DNA of 64,000 nt from the NCBI RefSeq assembly GCF_023502235.1, contig NZ_JAMFLY010000002.1, positions 372,001 through 436,000 of the forward strand. Direction: 5' to 3'. Position 1 is the stretch's first letter. Every line of letters starts with the position of its first letter. Source of the stretch: Flagellimonas myxillae. Its GTDB lineage: Bacteria > Bacteroidota > Bacteroidia > Flavobacteriales > Flavobacteriaceae. The notes below the pieces were generated by a model. It made no database searches. It was not told where the DNA came from and saw only the letters and a list, made by a program, of their open reading frames with translations. The translations under genes and the position numbers were made by a program. Positions 35,570 through 44,553 of the stretch are shown in pieces.

Positions 35570-35992
35570 TTAGTTTTCTTCCTGGGTGTCATCTGAGCTT
35601 TCATTTCTTATTCTTTCTACATAAGCATTATAGGCCGCTTCACCTTCATGTTGCCAAAACTCATCGTAATGGTGCCACTTGGAAAATCCTTTTCTTGGGC
35701 GACAGTACTTTTCTCTCTTATGACGTTTTCTGGACTTGTGAGTGGACCCTTTTGAAGAATGATTTCCAAATCCGAAGATAAATTTGGCCAATAATATCAG
35801 TCCAAGTGATTGCCAATAACCAATAGTGGTCAATCCAAAGATGTCTGGCATTAACCAATTCCATAAGTGCATGAATACATAACCTGCAAGCAGCACCAAA
35901 ACACAAAAGATGATGAATGCAAAGAATATTTTAAAACCCTTGGTTATGTATTTTTCCACCCTTCTTTCGTAATATCTTTCTTTAGGTTCCAT
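35570..35992 (-). CDS. Small membrane protein co-transcribed with an ECF sigma factor
   Basis: 140 residues, family not recognised. Two hydrophobic helices (about residues 20-45 and 58-75) are followed by a basic stretch with many His, Lys and Arg and an acidic C-terminus (NESSDDTQEEN). It starts 10 bases after the sigma-factor stop. An anti-sigma role is possible from position, but no zinc-finger or known anti-sigma motif is seen. Confidence 0.75.
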   Translation of the reverse strand: MEPKERYYERRVEKYITKGFKIFFAFIIFCVLVLLAGYVFMHLWNWLMPDIFGLTTIGYWQSLGLILLAKFIFGFGNHSSKGSTHKSRKRHKREKYCRPRKGFSKWHHYDEFWQHEGEAAYNAYVERIRNESSDDTQEEN

Positions 35993-36002
35993 ATGCTTTA
36001 AA

Positions 36003-36545
36003 TTATAATGTTGAATTTTTTATAGTTTCTAAATATTTTGATAATAGGGACAAAGCTCTATGTCTTCTGGACATTAATGTCCCGATTGAAATGCCTGTAT
36101 CCTCTGCAATTTCCTTATAGGAATACCCTTCAAAATCCACCGCGAGAATGATATCTTGGTAGACTGGTTTTAGGGTTTTGATTCCTATTTTCAGTGCTTC
36201 CTGAACATTTTCAGGGTAGTTGTTGTCCGCATCCCCATAAAAAAGCTCGGCAAATTCCACCCATTGGGCCTCAAAATCATCTCCCTCGTTTACTTTATCC
36301 TTTTTGGTTCGCATCAAATCAATAATTCTGTTTCTGATCGAGTTATAAACAAATCCTCCAATATTGTTTATGGGAGATAAGTCATCCGTTCGTGAAAAAA
36401 TCCGCAAGGCCACATCCTGAACAATATCCTCCGCGTCACGCTCCGTGGTATCGTCAATTTTGGACTGAACATACCCCCGAAGAGCATTATACTCTTCATT
36501 GAAAAAGGCAGTAAGTCGGTTATAGTTCTCTTTATTGGCAGCCAT
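36003..36545 (-). CDS. ECF-type RNA polymerase sigma factor
   Basis: 180 residues from the ATG at 36545; a TTG at 36572 is the alternative. Region 2 is seen in RDAEDIVQDVALRIFSR and region 4 in YKEIAEDTGISIGTLMSRRHRAL. ECF factors direct RNA polymerase to stress- or envelope-related promoters. A TAGATTTG -7-like box lies upstream (complement of 36592-36599), so it may be read by the main sigma factor. Its partner is probably the small membrane protein just downstream. Confidence 0.9.
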   Translation of the reverse strand: MAANKENYNRLTAFFNEEYNALRGYVQSKIDDTTERDAEDIVQDVALRIFSRTDDLSPINNIGGFVYNSIRNRIIDLMRTKKDKVNEGDDFEAQWVEFAELFYGDADNNYPENVQEALKIGIKTLKPVYQDIILAVDFEGYSYKEIAEDTGISIGTLMSRRHRALSLLSKYLETIKNSTL

Positions 36546-36655
36546 TTGCAAAAGCCTGTTAGCGGTCTTCAATTATAAAGACGAAGACTTTCAAATCTAT
36601 TGCGTTTTTTATTGAATTTTTTTTCAAATCTTGCTGAATTGTTGTTTTTACAGGA

Positions 36656-36687
36656 TTGGGATACTGTTTAAAATGACTGTATTTTTG
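36656..36687 (+). promoter_or_regulatory. Possible promoter of the polyprenyl synthase gene
   Basis: TTG (36656-36658), 21 bases, then TATTTTTG (36680-36687). The -7 box ends 4 bases before the ATG, which would make the mRNA nearly leaderless. Confidence 0.35.
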
Positions 36688-36691
36688 GGGT

Positions 36692-37675
36692 ATGAACCAT
36701 TCTGAAGCCATTGAGCGCTATCGCGCCCTCTTCCTTTCCCATTTGGAAGGCAAACAAACTACCAAAGAACCCAAGAACCTTTATGAACCCATCGAATATA
36801 TTTTGGGATTGGGCGGCAAGCGGATGCGTCCTGTATTAACCTTGATGACAACGGAATTGTTTGGCGGCGATTGGGAAATGGCCTTGGATGCTGCCTTGGC
36901 TATAGAGGTCTTTCACAATTTTTCCTTGGTGCATGACGATATCATGGATGATGCGCCTTTGCGAAGGGGCAATACCACCGTGCACGAAAAATGGGATGTG
37001 AATACCGGGATATTATCTGGAGATGCCATGTTGATCAATGCCTATCAATATTTGGAAAGCTACCCTCCTAAAATCTTCAAACAGTTGATTTCACTTTTTA
37101 GCAAAACGGCCATTGAGGTTTGTGAAGGACAACAATATGATGTGGATTTTGAGACCAGGGACGATGTAACCATTCCAGAGTACCTTAAAATGATTGAGTA
37201 CAAAACAGCTGTTTTGGTCGCTACTGCCATGAAGATGGGTGCTATAATTGCAGGAGCCAATTCGAAGGATACCCATGCCATTTATGACTTTGGACGAAAC
37301 CTAGGAATAGCTTTCCAATTGCAGGACGACTATCTGGATGCCTTTGGAGACCCCAAAACCTTTGGAAAGCAAGTGGGTGGTGATATTATGGAAAACAAAA
37401 AGACCTTTCTCTATTTAAAAGCACTGGAATTTGCCCCAAAAGAAGAGCGCGAGGGATTGCAACATTTATATTCCATTCAACCGTCGGATGCAAAAACCAA
37501 GGTGGACAACGTTAAGGTCATTTTTCAGGAAAGTGGAGCGGTCGCTGCGGCCAAATCGGAAATTGAAACCTATACGCAAAAGGCATTTGATACCTTAAAG
37601 AATTTGGATATTCCTAAAAAAAACAGGGAACTGCTAAAACAATTTGGCGAGAATTTAATGCGACGAACCGTCTAA
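36692..37675 (+). CDS. Polyprenyl (trans-isoprenyl) diphosphate synthase
   Basis: 327 residues. The first Asp-rich motif is DDIMDDAP (about residues 76-83) and the second DDYLD (about 211-215), with GGKRMRP near residue 44-50. It joins isopentenyl diphosphate units to make farnesyl, geranylgeranyl or longer prenyl diphosphates for quinones or carotenoids. The lycopene cyclase gene lies convergent, overlapping its end by four bases. Chain length cannot be read with certainty. Confidence 0.92.
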   Translation: MNHSEAIERYRALFLSHLEGKQTTKEPKNLYEPIEYILGLGGKRMRPVLTLMTTELFGGDWEMALDAALAIEVFHNFSLVHDDIMDDAPLRRGNTTVHEKWDVNTGILSGDAMLINAYQYLESYPPKIFKQLISLFSKTAIEVCEGQQYDVDFETRDDVTIPEYLKMIEYKTAVLVATAMKMGAIIAGANSKDTHAIYDFGRNLGIAFQLQDDYLDAFGDPKTFGKQVGGDIMENKKTFLYLKALEFAPKEEREGLQHLYSIQPSDAKTKVDNVKVIFQESGAVAAAKSEIETYTQKAFDTLKNLDIPKKNRELLKQFGENLMRRTV

Positions 37676-38814
37676 AAGATTCGGTTCCAAAGTGCGGCAA
37701 TAAAAGGCCATTTTGGACAGGCACTTATAATTTTCAAATCTTCCCAAACCGAAGTCTCTTCCTCCAGGAATTTCAGGATCAATTGTGGCTTTCTTTTTTT
37801 AAAGAGCGATTCGAAAATGCTGCTTCCCAAATAGTTTTGTTTGTAGAGGATGTCCAAGAGTAACAGGTCATAGAACCAGAATTTATGCTTTTTATACAAA
37901 CGGTACAATGGTTTATTCTTTTTGAGATGGTGTACTAAACGCCCTATCTGTTTATGAGTATTGTAAAAGGTAAAGCCCGTACTGGGTTTGGCCCATCCAC
38001 CGGCAATTCCTATATGAAAAATTCGGTTTGAATTGCTGTTATGGAAAGGATAACAAGTCATGGGAATACTGCCATGCTCACGCTCCAAAATCTCATAATC
38101 CGAATCCTTTAATTTTTGTTTGATGTATGCCTTGATCTCATATTCATACGCACTTTGCTCCAATAATTCTTCCGAAAACAAGGTATATTCTACCAGGGCT
38201 TCATTTTCCGAAAATGGCAATACATACATAAACCGGGTATTCCCTTTTTGGGGAACCGAAAAATCCATAAAGGTGGCTTCACTGGGATTGAAAACAGGTT
38301 TGTCTGTTTTAAGAAACCAACCCATAAAGTGTTGCTGCAGAAGGGGATAGTGCTTGTGTTTTCTTACGGCCTCCATGTCTAACCAACTACTAAACACCTG
38401 TTTTCCAAAAAAGATAGTTCTTTGAGTGGTTACTTTAACTGCTTGTTTACTCTCATTCAGCTGGACCACTTCATCCTGAACCCAAGTAATGTTGGAATAT
38501 GCCTTGACCTTGCGGACGAAGTGTTGGTAAAAATCGGTCCCCCGCAACATTTTATAGGTATAGGGTGAAATGGATGAGGACAGCTCAAAATCCCTTCCAG
38601 AGAAATAGATGTCTTTCCATGCTTTATGCAATAAGGCATCAAAATCGCCGCTGCCTTTTTCCCAAAAACACCAGGTACGGTCATTTTCAGTTTTGTCGCT
38701 CTTGTCGATAACCAGGATGGACTTTTCGGAGAAAAATGAATCATTTCCCAAAGTGTGGGCCAATAACAGGCCAGCTGCACCAGCTCCAACGATTACATAG
38801 TCGTAATTGGACAT
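37672..38814 (-). CDS. crtY: Lycopene cyclase (CrtY/CrtL-type flavoprotein)
   Basis: 380 residues. The N-terminal FAD/NAD fold is VIVGAGAAGLLLAHTL (residues about 7-22). ENDRTWCFWEKG, PMTCYPFHNSN and GGWAKPSTGFTFYNTHKQIG are characteristic lycopene beta-cyclase segments. It closes the rings of lycopene to beta-carotene, on the way to zeaxanthin-type yellow pigments. It is convergent with the prenyl synthase. Confidence 0.9.
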   Translation of the reverse strand: MSNYDYVIVGAGAAGLLLAHTLGNDSFFSEKSILVIDKSDKTENDRTWCFWEKGSGDFDALLHKAWKDIYFSGRDFELSSSISPYTYKMLRGTDFYQHFVRKVKAYSNITWVQDEVVQLNESKQAVKVTTQRTIFFGKQVFSSWLDMEAVRKHKHYPLLQQHFMGWFLKTDKPVFNPSEATFMDFSVPQKGNTRFMYVLPFSENEALVEYTLFSEELLEQSAYEYEIKAYIKQKLKDSDYEILEREHGSIPMTCYPFHNSNSNRIFHIGIAGGWAKPSTGFTFYNTHKQIGRLVHHLKKNKPLYRLYKKHKFWFYDLLLLDILYKQNYLGSSIFESLFKKRKPQLILKFLEEETSVWEDLKIISACPKWPFIAALWNRIF

Positions 38815-38848
38815 GCATTAAAAGTACAGTAAACAGATTATAATCCTC

Positions 38849-39904
38849 TTAAAATTGAACTCCATATTCTGTCGGGAATTGGGATGGAATGTCGGATTTG
38901 TTGTCCCCGAGGTTTTGCCGCAAATCAATTTCAATTCCCCTCGATATGGTGGAAATGGGCACATCATTGGCGGTTCCTTCAAATGGATTTTCCCCAGTAC
39001 GACCAATGCGCTCCATAGTATGGAATATCCAAGCTACTGCAGTGTATACCGGCACTGAAAACCACACAAACAAGCCTCCCATCATCGGATGGTTTTCTGA
39101 TATTTCCTTGCCAATGTCAACGAATTGAGGAACCAATGCCATCGGCAGAAAAAATAACAACATCCACATAAAATAATGGTTTAGGGTTGCATATTGCCTT
39201 GGATATGGAAAGTTCTTGATCCGTTCTGATTGCCCTTGAAGTGTAAAAAGCTGTTTAACAATGGCCTCAAGTTCCAGAAATGAAAATTCCCAAATTATGC
39301 CCCGCTCTTTTAAATCCCTTAGGTGGTGCGATTGCAAATACAAAATCGCAGTTTGCTTGTTACCTTTATCCATCACATATTCCATATCTGTTGGGGATAA
39401 GTATTGCGTTAAGTCCTCTTTCAAGTCAGCGACTTTTTCCGGGGCTTTTACGCCCCATTCTGTATTGGTTCTATGATTGCTCGTGGTTTCCCATTTTTTC
39501 TGGTTTCTCATAGAGTGCCTTAAGGCTGTCATCCAAGCAATATGCCTATAGGTCAACGCTTTGATCTCTTGATCTAGTTCAGTTTTGGAAACATCCTTGA
39601 CAGTATATTCATTAGTCAACATATCTTGCACAAAAACTCCAAAAGTGCGGGAAGTATTAACTATCCCGCCCCATATTTTCCTCGCTTCCCAAATACGCCC
39701 ATAGACTGCATTGTTTTGAAATCCAATAACGAAGGCGACGGCAGTACCTATCAGGGCCATGGGGGTCCATGGAATTTTGAACCACTCCATGTTAAAAAAA
39801 TAATAGATGCAAACCCAAACAACAATGATTAAAATAAACGAAAGGGTTTCAAAGCGAGTCCATCTCACCATGTCATACAATCGGTATACTTTTCCAGTGT
39901 ACAT
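38849..39904 (-). CDS. Bestrophin family ion channel
   Basis: 351 residues. WTRFETLSFILIIVVWVCIYY, the FVIGFQNNAVYGRIWEARKIWG segment and VWFSVPVYTAVAWIFHTMERIG are conserved bestrophin/UPF0187 blocks; the C-terminal NPFEGTANDVPI is the usual family signature. Bacterial homologues form pentameric channels, some cation- and some anion-selective, in the inner membrane. It stands alone between the cyclase and an amidohydrolase. Confidence 0.9.
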   Translation of the reverse strand: MYTGKVYRLYDMVRWTRFETLSFILIIVVWVCIYYFFNMEWFKIPWTPMALIGTAVAFVIGFQNNAVYGRIWEARKIWGGIVNTSRTFGVFVQDMLTNEYTVKDVSKTELDQEIKALTYRHIAWMTALRHSMRNQKKWETTSNHRTNTEWGVKAPEKVADLKEDLTQYLSPTDMEYVMDKGNKQTAILYLQSHHLRDLKERGIIWEFSFLELEAIVKQLFTLQGQSERIKNFPYPRQYATLNHYFMWMLLFFLPMALVPQFVDIGKEISENHPMMGGLFVWFSVPVYTAVAWIFHTMERIGRTGENPFEGTANDVPISTISRGIEIDLRQNLGDNKSDIPSQFPTEYGVQF

Positions 39905-39931
39905 AGACTAATCAGATGTGTTAGTTGTTCT

Positions 39932-39961
39932 TAAAGATAGCCAAATAAGAGGATCTTACAA
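39932..39961 (-). promoter_or_regulatory. Promoter of the bestrophin gene
   Basis: On the minus strand TTG (39961-39959), 19 bases, then TATCTTTA (39939-39932): correct spacing and one mismatch from TAnnTTTG, 28 bases upstream of the ATG. Confidence 0.5.
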
Positions 39962-39982
39962 CCGCCTTCCGATTTGGGCATT

Positions 39983-41545
39983 TTAAGGATTTTGACTTGT
40001 CCCAGCTTGGGAATATACGTCAATGTTGACTTTTCTACTGTTATCATTGGCTTCTATTACGGCAGCCAACATTTGATCCAACAAGGTCCGGTCAAATACC
40101 TGCCCCTTGTTGATCACAGCATGTATAGTTTTGGTGTTGCCAATATTCTCCAAAGGGTTTTTATTCAAAAGAACAAGGTTGGCCTCATAACCAGGTTGAA
40201 TCTTCCCTGATTTGCTTTGTAACCATACGGCCGGAACTGCAGTTGCCGATTTAAGCACTTGAGCTGGGGACATCCCTGCCCGGTTTAGGCTTTTCAACTC
40301 ATCGTGCAAGGAAAATCCGGGTACGGTAGGTGGTAGATTGGCATCTGTGCCTGTCATGATCTTAACACCGTGCCGGGAAAGCTCTTTCGCCAAAATTTGA
40401 CACCCTTTTACATAGGTTTTCCAATAGGTTTGGTATTCCTCCCTTTCAGTTTCGTTTAGACCATCGGGCAATTTGTACCGATTTACCTCTGGCAACCATC
40501 CCAAGCCTTGGGGAATGTAGCTCACCCATTCGCTTATTCCAGGATTCTCGTATTCCAGTTCCACTTCGCTCAGCACTTGTTCAATTTCAAAAGGCTGTTT
40601 AGCAAAGCTCTCGGTCAACCACAAGGTCGATGTCACGGCAATCTCATTTTTGATGAGATCCTCGGCCAAATCTTCGCATCGCTGCCCCACGTATTTTAGA
40701 AATTCCTCTTCTTGACCATAGAAGCTTCCTATGTTCCGTCTATCGTTGAATTCTCGGCTCAAGGCATTCATCAATTCTTCAAAATGGGCAATCCCGCTTT
40801 GACCATTTTCCCATACTTCGGAAAGTTCAAGACTCCATGGCACATGCCCAAACACGGGCATGTCAAGCGTTTTGGCCGTTTCCAAAATGGCCATATAACT
40901 TTCCCTGTTTATTTGACTGTATATTTTAATGCCATCAAAACCTTGGGAATGAAGTTCGACTACCGCCTCTTTGGCCTGTTCCGCATCTTGGACATTCATA
41001 TAACCTTGGGACCAAGTCATGAACCAACCTTCCAAAGATTCAAAGCTTCCAATTCTAGGGGAGGCAACAAACATTTTAGGGCCAAACCTTTCGCCGGTAT
41101 CAATTTCTTTTTTCCATTTAAGATGACTTTCTTCCCCAATCAATTCCCGTATTTGGGTGACCCCATTGGCCAAGTATAACAAGAGGTCGTTTGGACTTTG
41201 AAATAGGTGGACATGCGTATCTATCAGGCCGGGGATAAGGTACTTTCCTTGTGCATCTATGGTTTGATGGTTTTGTGGGATGGTCAGTGAAGTATCCACT
41301 TTCGAGATTAAGCCTTCCGCAATCAGGACAGTTTGGTTGGGAATGATGCTATCCCCATCTATCGAGACAATATTTACGTTTGTCAAAGCAAAGGGTCCTT
41401 CCCGTGGTTCAAAGATTTCGTGCTGCACCTGCTCGGTAAGTCCGCCGTACATGCGTTTGCCGTCGCGGTACATCAAAATAAAACCAATAAATAATAAAAG
41501 GATAAAAATGATTCCAGTGTATTTAAGTGTTTTCTTCCAGTTCAT
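39983..41545 (-). CDS. Membrane-anchored amidohydrolase family protein
   Basis: 520 residues. One N-terminal hydrophobic helix (about 8-26) anchors the enzyme, with the catalytic part in the periplasm. The metal-dependent hydrolase barrel shows GLIDTHVHLF (HxH, about residues 110-119), a Lys in GIKIYSQ, FGHVPW, IAHFEE and GTDANLPPTVPGFS. Such imidazolonepropionase/prolidase-like enzymes cleave amides or cyclic amides; substrate unknown. Four direct repeats and a promoter upstream suggest activation by a LytTR regulator, whose gene is adjacent. Confidence 0.88.
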   Translation of the reverse strand: MNWKKTLKYTGIIFILLLFIGFILMYRDGKRMYGGLTEQVQHEIFEPREGPFALTNVNIVSIDGDSIIPNQTVLIAEGLISKVDTSLTIPQNHQTIDAQGKYLIPGLIDTHVHLFQSPNDLLLYLANGVTQIRELIGEESHLKWKKEIDTGERFGPKMFVASPRIGSFESLEGWFMTWSQGYMNVQDAEQAKEAVVELHSQGFDGIKIYSQINRESYMAILETAKTLDMPVFGHVPWSLELSEVWENGQSGIAHFEELMNALSREFNDRRNIGSFYGQEEEFLKYVGQRCEDLAEDLIKNEIAVTSTLWLTESFAKQPFEIEQVLSEVELEYENPGISEWVSYIPQGLGWLPEVNRYKLPDGLNETEREEYQTYWKTYVKGCQILAKELSRHGVKIMTGTDANLPPTVPGFSLHDELKSLNRAGMSPAQVLKSATAVPAVWLQSKSGKIQPGYEANLVLLNKNPLENIGNTKTIHAVINKGQVFDRTLLDQMLAAVIEANDNSRKVNIDVYSQAGTSQNP

Positions 41546-41572
41546 CGCTTTAAGTTTTACAGATTAACAATC

Positions 41573-41603
41573 CAAACCTATTGTTATAAATACCTGAATA
41601 CAA
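41573..41603 (-). promoter_or_regulatory. Promoter of the amidohydrolase gene
   Basis: On the minus strand TTG (41603-41601), 20 bases, TAGGTTTG (41580-41573), a good Bacteroidota promoter 27 bases upstream of the ATG. The repeats at 41611-41684 abut its upstream side. Confidence 0.6.
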
Positions 41604-41610
41604 GGTGATT

Positions 41611-41684
41611 GTGATTGATTGCAAATTTTGGGACGAATGACAATCCCAAAGTGACGAATTGCAATTTGGTGGGACGAATGACAA
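41611..41684 (-). promoter_or_regulatory. Four phased direct repeats, probable LytTR binding sites
   Basis: Minus-strand units: TTGTCATTCGTCCC (41684-41671), TTGCAATTCGTCAC (41664-41651), TTGTCATTCGTCCC (41643-41630), TTGCAATCAATCAC (41624-41611). Starts are 20, 21 and 19 bases apart, two helical turns, the layout used by LytTR-domain proteins. They lie directly upstream of the -33 element of the amidohydrolase and just downstream of the LytTR gene. Confidence 0.65.
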
Positions 41685-41696
41685 GGAATATGAGAG

Positions 41697-42533
41697 CTAA
41701 TCTTTCCTGAAAACTGGAACCAAAGAGCGGGAGACCGGAATTTCTTTACAGCATCCCGAAAGGGAAAGCAATAGGCCTTGCGCGTTGCCGGAAGCGGAGA
41801 CTATGGCATTTTGGTTTACCAAAAAAGACCGATGGCATCTGATGATGGGACTCCCATGGATTTGATCCAAAAGACCTTTTAAGGTGGTTCTTTCAGTTTG
41901 GACCTTGAATTGTCCATCCAGATTTACATAACCAATTTTTACATAATTCTGTAGGGCTTCCACATATCTAATTTGATCTAGGGAAATCCCAAAAACCCCT
42001 TCATGGGTTTGCTCATGGGACTGGAACGGCGACGAGTTTTTTTGGTTAATTTCTTGTGCTATTTTTTGAAACTTCCGCTCTTGGTTGAGAACGGCAATGC
42101 CCCCAAGCATAACGATGGGGATTATTCCAATCATGAAAGTGCTGTAAATCATGGTGGGAAAGAGGCTCCAATCTATGTAGCCTATAATCGCCAGGCGGGC
42201 GAATAGGAAGTTGGCCAAACTAATCAAAAGCATGATGAAGATATTGTGGACCACCCATTTGCCAAGCGTCCAATCCCTTTGCTTCCCCCGCAATCCCAAC
42301 ATTCGGTATACTATAAGGTCATACACCATCGCGGCAAGCAAGGTCATACTTCCAAAGCCCAAGCAAATCAAGAATTTATCCGATTCCAGTGTGCCAATCC
42401 CAAAGGGTTCAAAAACGTAAAGAAAGAAAGTGATAAATATGCTTAAGAGCACACTGTTGCGAAAGTACACCAACCCATCATCCATGGGAAATGGTTTTCT
42501 AAAAAGCTGTATCAGTTGGCGTAACGGGTTCAT
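41697..42533 (-). CDS. LytTR-domain transcriptional regulator with membrane-helix N-terminus
   Basis: 278 residues from the ATG at 42533 (a GTG one codon earlier is possible). Four hydrophobic helices occupy about residues 25-150; the LytTR DNA-binding domain fills 180-278, with QIRYVEALQNYVKIGYV and IIRCHRSFLVN as its conserved strands. There is no receiver domain, so signalling is probably through the membrane part. It stands upstream of the amidohydrolase on the same strand, separated by the phased direct repeats, and is divergent from an exported alpha/beta hydrolase. Confidence 0.88.
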   Translation of the reverse strand: MNPLRQLIQLFRKPFPMDDGLVYFRNSVLLSIFITFFLYVFEPFGIGTLESDKFLICLGFGSMTLLAAMVYDLIVYRMLGLRGKQRDWTLGKWVVHNIFIMLLISLANFLFARLAIIGYIDWSLFPTMIYSTFMIGIIPIVMLGGIAVLNQERKFQKIAQEINQKNSSPFQSHEQTHEGVFGISLDQIRYVEALQNYVKIGYVNLDGQFKVQTERTTLKGLLDQIHGSPIIRCHRSFLVNQNAIVSASGNAQGLLLSLSGCCKEIPVSRSLVPVFRKD

Positions 42534-42642
42534 CACTTAAAAATAGCAAATCGATTTTTCTTTGCGCAAAGCTTGGATTAAACGCATGTTGGAGGCAGAA
42601 ATAAGTTATCTTGTAGCAAGCAATTAAACTAAAACCACCGAT

Positions 42643-43917
42643 ATGAAAATGCCACAATTCCGCATGCTAGCTTTCATGCTGTTTTCACCTTTTTTATTGA
42701 TTTCCCAGACCCAAGAAAACCAATTTGTGTATGGGGATGCCCTTCCCGATGCTCCTGAGTTGGCTGCTAGGGGAACCTACAAAGTAGGGGTTAGGACGTT
42801 GGATTTTGTAAACACGGGACAGGTGGATATCCTTAACTCCAAAGAGGGCAATGATCCTCTTTACGATCGCCCTTTAACGGTGGAGGTGTGGTATCCCGCA
42901 ACTGTTGAAACCGATGGTTTGATATCATACGATGAAGTGATGGGTACCAACGGAGACCCAAACCGCCCCCTAATTCCGTTTACCTTTAATGGACGAGCCA
43001 CTAGGGATGCTGCCCCAATAACTTCCGATGGCAAATTTCCTTTGGTTGTGGTTTCCCATGGCTATGTGGGTTCCCGCTACTTGATGACGTACCTCACGGA
43101 AAATTTGGCCTCCAAAGGGTACATTGTTGCGGCCATTGATCATACAGAATCGACTTTTAAAGACGCGGCCCCTTTTCAGAGCACCTTGCTCAATCGTTCC
43201 AAGGATATTCTTTTTGTGGTGACCGAAATGGCAGCTGGGAAACACTTCCTTTCTGACCATGTTGATGGAGATAATACGGGAATAGTAGGATATTCTATGG
43301 GCGGCTACGGCGTGCTTAATGTTGCTGGAGCGGCCTATAGTGAGTTTGCTATCAATTTCTTTAAGGGGATGACGGGAGGTAGCAATGCCTTAGCGGTTCG
43401 AGGCAGTGCAAGCGAGGAATATCAAAACTCCATGGATCCGAGAATTAAAGCGGTGGTCGCTTTTGCACCCTGGGGAATGGAGCGCGGCGTTTGGGATGCA
43501 GAAACCCTGAAAGGTCTAAAGACGCCTACCCTGTTTGTTGCAGGAGATCAAGATGATGTTTCGGGTTATGAAAAAGGTATAAAAGCCATTTACGAAGGCG
43601 CTGTAAATGCAGACCGATATCTTTTGACCTACATGGATGCGCGACACAATGTGGCACCCAATCCACCACCTGCTGAAGCCTTGCAAGCTGGTTTGCATAT
43701 TGATGAATACTACCGCTATGCAGAACCCTCCTGGGATCAAAGACGAATAAATAACATTAACCAGCATTTTGTGACCGCTTTTTTGGGAACTCACCTAAAA
43801 CAGAAAGATTACAGCAAATTTTTGGATATCAAGGAAAACTCCAATGAGGAAACCTGGACTGGTTTTGTGCCACGCTCATCTACGGGGATGGAGTTGTTGC
43901 ACAATACGCCAGAATAA
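42643..43917 (+). CDS. Exported alpha/beta hydrolase (PAF-acetylhydrolase/dienelactone hydrolase-like)
   Basis: 424 residues with a signal peptide (residues 1-22). VEVWYPA and VVVSHGYVGSRY mark the start of the fold; the nucleophile elbow GYSMGG (about 222-227) holds the catalytic Ser, with VAGDQDD giving the likely Asp and DARHNV the His. It hydrolyses an ester or lactone in the periplasm; substrate unknown. It is divergent from the LytTR regulator. The protein at 52163 is a distant relative without the Ser. Confidence 0.85.
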   Translation: MKMPQFRMLAFMLFSPFLLISQTQENQFVYGDALPDAPELAARGTYKVGVRTLDFVNTGQVDILNSKEGNDPLYDRPLTVEVWYPATVETDGLISYDEVMGTNGDPNRPLIPFTFNGRATRDAAPITSDGKFPLVVVSHGYVGSRYLMTYLTENLASKGYIVAAIDHTESTFKDAAPFQSTLLNRSKDILFVVTEMAAGKHFLSDHVDGDNTGIVGYSMGGYGVLNVAGAAYSEFAINFFKGMTGGSNALAVRGSASEEYQNSMDPRIKAVVAFAPWGMERGVWDAETLKGLKTPTLFVAGDQDDVSGYEKGIKAIYEGAVNADRYLLTYMDARHNVAPNPPPAEALQAGLHIDEYYRYAEPSWDQRRINNINQHFVTAFLGTHLKQKDYSKFLDIKENSNEETWTGFVPRSSTGMELLHNTPE

Positions 43918-43930
43918 AATTTCGGTATAG

Positions 43931-44470
43931 TCACTTTTTATAGCCAATTTGTGTTCGAGGTTCGTTTGGTTGATTGACCAAACGTTTTATGGTCTCAAAC
44001 ACCAGTTTGAATTGTTCGTCATATTTGTCTTCCAATTCATTTATTTTCCTTGATAGTTCTTTGTTGGTTTCCAAAAGGCGCCTGACATGAACAAAGGTTC
44101 GCATGATTGCAATGTTCACCTGAATGGCATTTTTACTTCGGAGCACACTGGAGAGCATGGCAACACCCTGTTCGGTAAACGCCATGGGTCTTGCCCCACC
44201 AAGTACCTTTTTGTTGGGGATTACATTTTGTGATATGACAAGATCAATTTCGGAATCGTTAAGCAGAAACATAAAATCCTCAGGGAAACGGTCAAGATTT
44301 CGTCTTACCTGTTGTTTTAATATCCGGGTTTCAACTTCATATAAGCCTGAAAGATGAACATCCAATATAACCCGTTCACCTCTTAACTGAATTATGGCAT
44401 TGGCAATTTCGTTACCTCCTTTTACAATTTCCATAGTTTGGTTTTTAGGTATCACAAATTGTGATACCAT
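43931..44470 (-). CDS. ORF6N domain protein
   Basis: 179 residues from the ATG at 44470, or 167 from the ATG at 44434, which I favour because the operator-like palindrome at 44448-44468 would then lie upstream. The ORF6N domain is clear: LRGERVILDVHLSGLYEVET, RRNLDRFPEDFMF and AFTEQGVAMLSSVLRS. A coiled coil ends the protein (ELSRKINELEDKYDEQ). These KilA-N-related proteins come from phages and mobile islands and are thought to bind DNA. It opens an accessory patch. Confidence 0.88.
   Translation of the reverse strand: MVSQFVIPKNQTMEIVKGGNEIANAIIQLRGERVILDVHLSGLYEVETRILKQQVRRNLDRFPEDFMFLLNDSEIDLVISQNVIPNKKVLGGARPMAFTEQGVAMLSSVLRSKNAIQVNIAIMRTFVHVRRLLETNKELSRKINELEDKYDEQFKLVFETIKRLVNQPNEPRTQIGYKK
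44448..44468. promoter_or_regulatory. 21-bp palindrome at the ORF6N start
   Basis: GGTATCACAA and TTGTGATACC are exact inverted copies around one central base. It covers the first ATG of the ORF6N gene and lies 14 bases before the second. An autoregulatory operator is the likely role. Confidence 0.5.
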
Positions 44471-44553
44471 TAATGTTTTGGGAGGCTGTAGGCCATAAAT
44501 ATAGAAATTTTCTTTAGGGAATGGAGTGGTTAATGGTGGGAATGGAATTCTAT

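Noticed and set aside
35449..35781. Rightward open frame of 110 codons after the TetR operator
   Set aside because: Cysteine- and aromatic-rich translation with no family features, overlapping the better-supported leftward membrane protein gene.
42560..42571. CTTTGCGCAAAG palindrome between the LytTR and alpha/beta hydrolase genes
   Set aside because: Only 12 bases and no second copy seen; could be chance.
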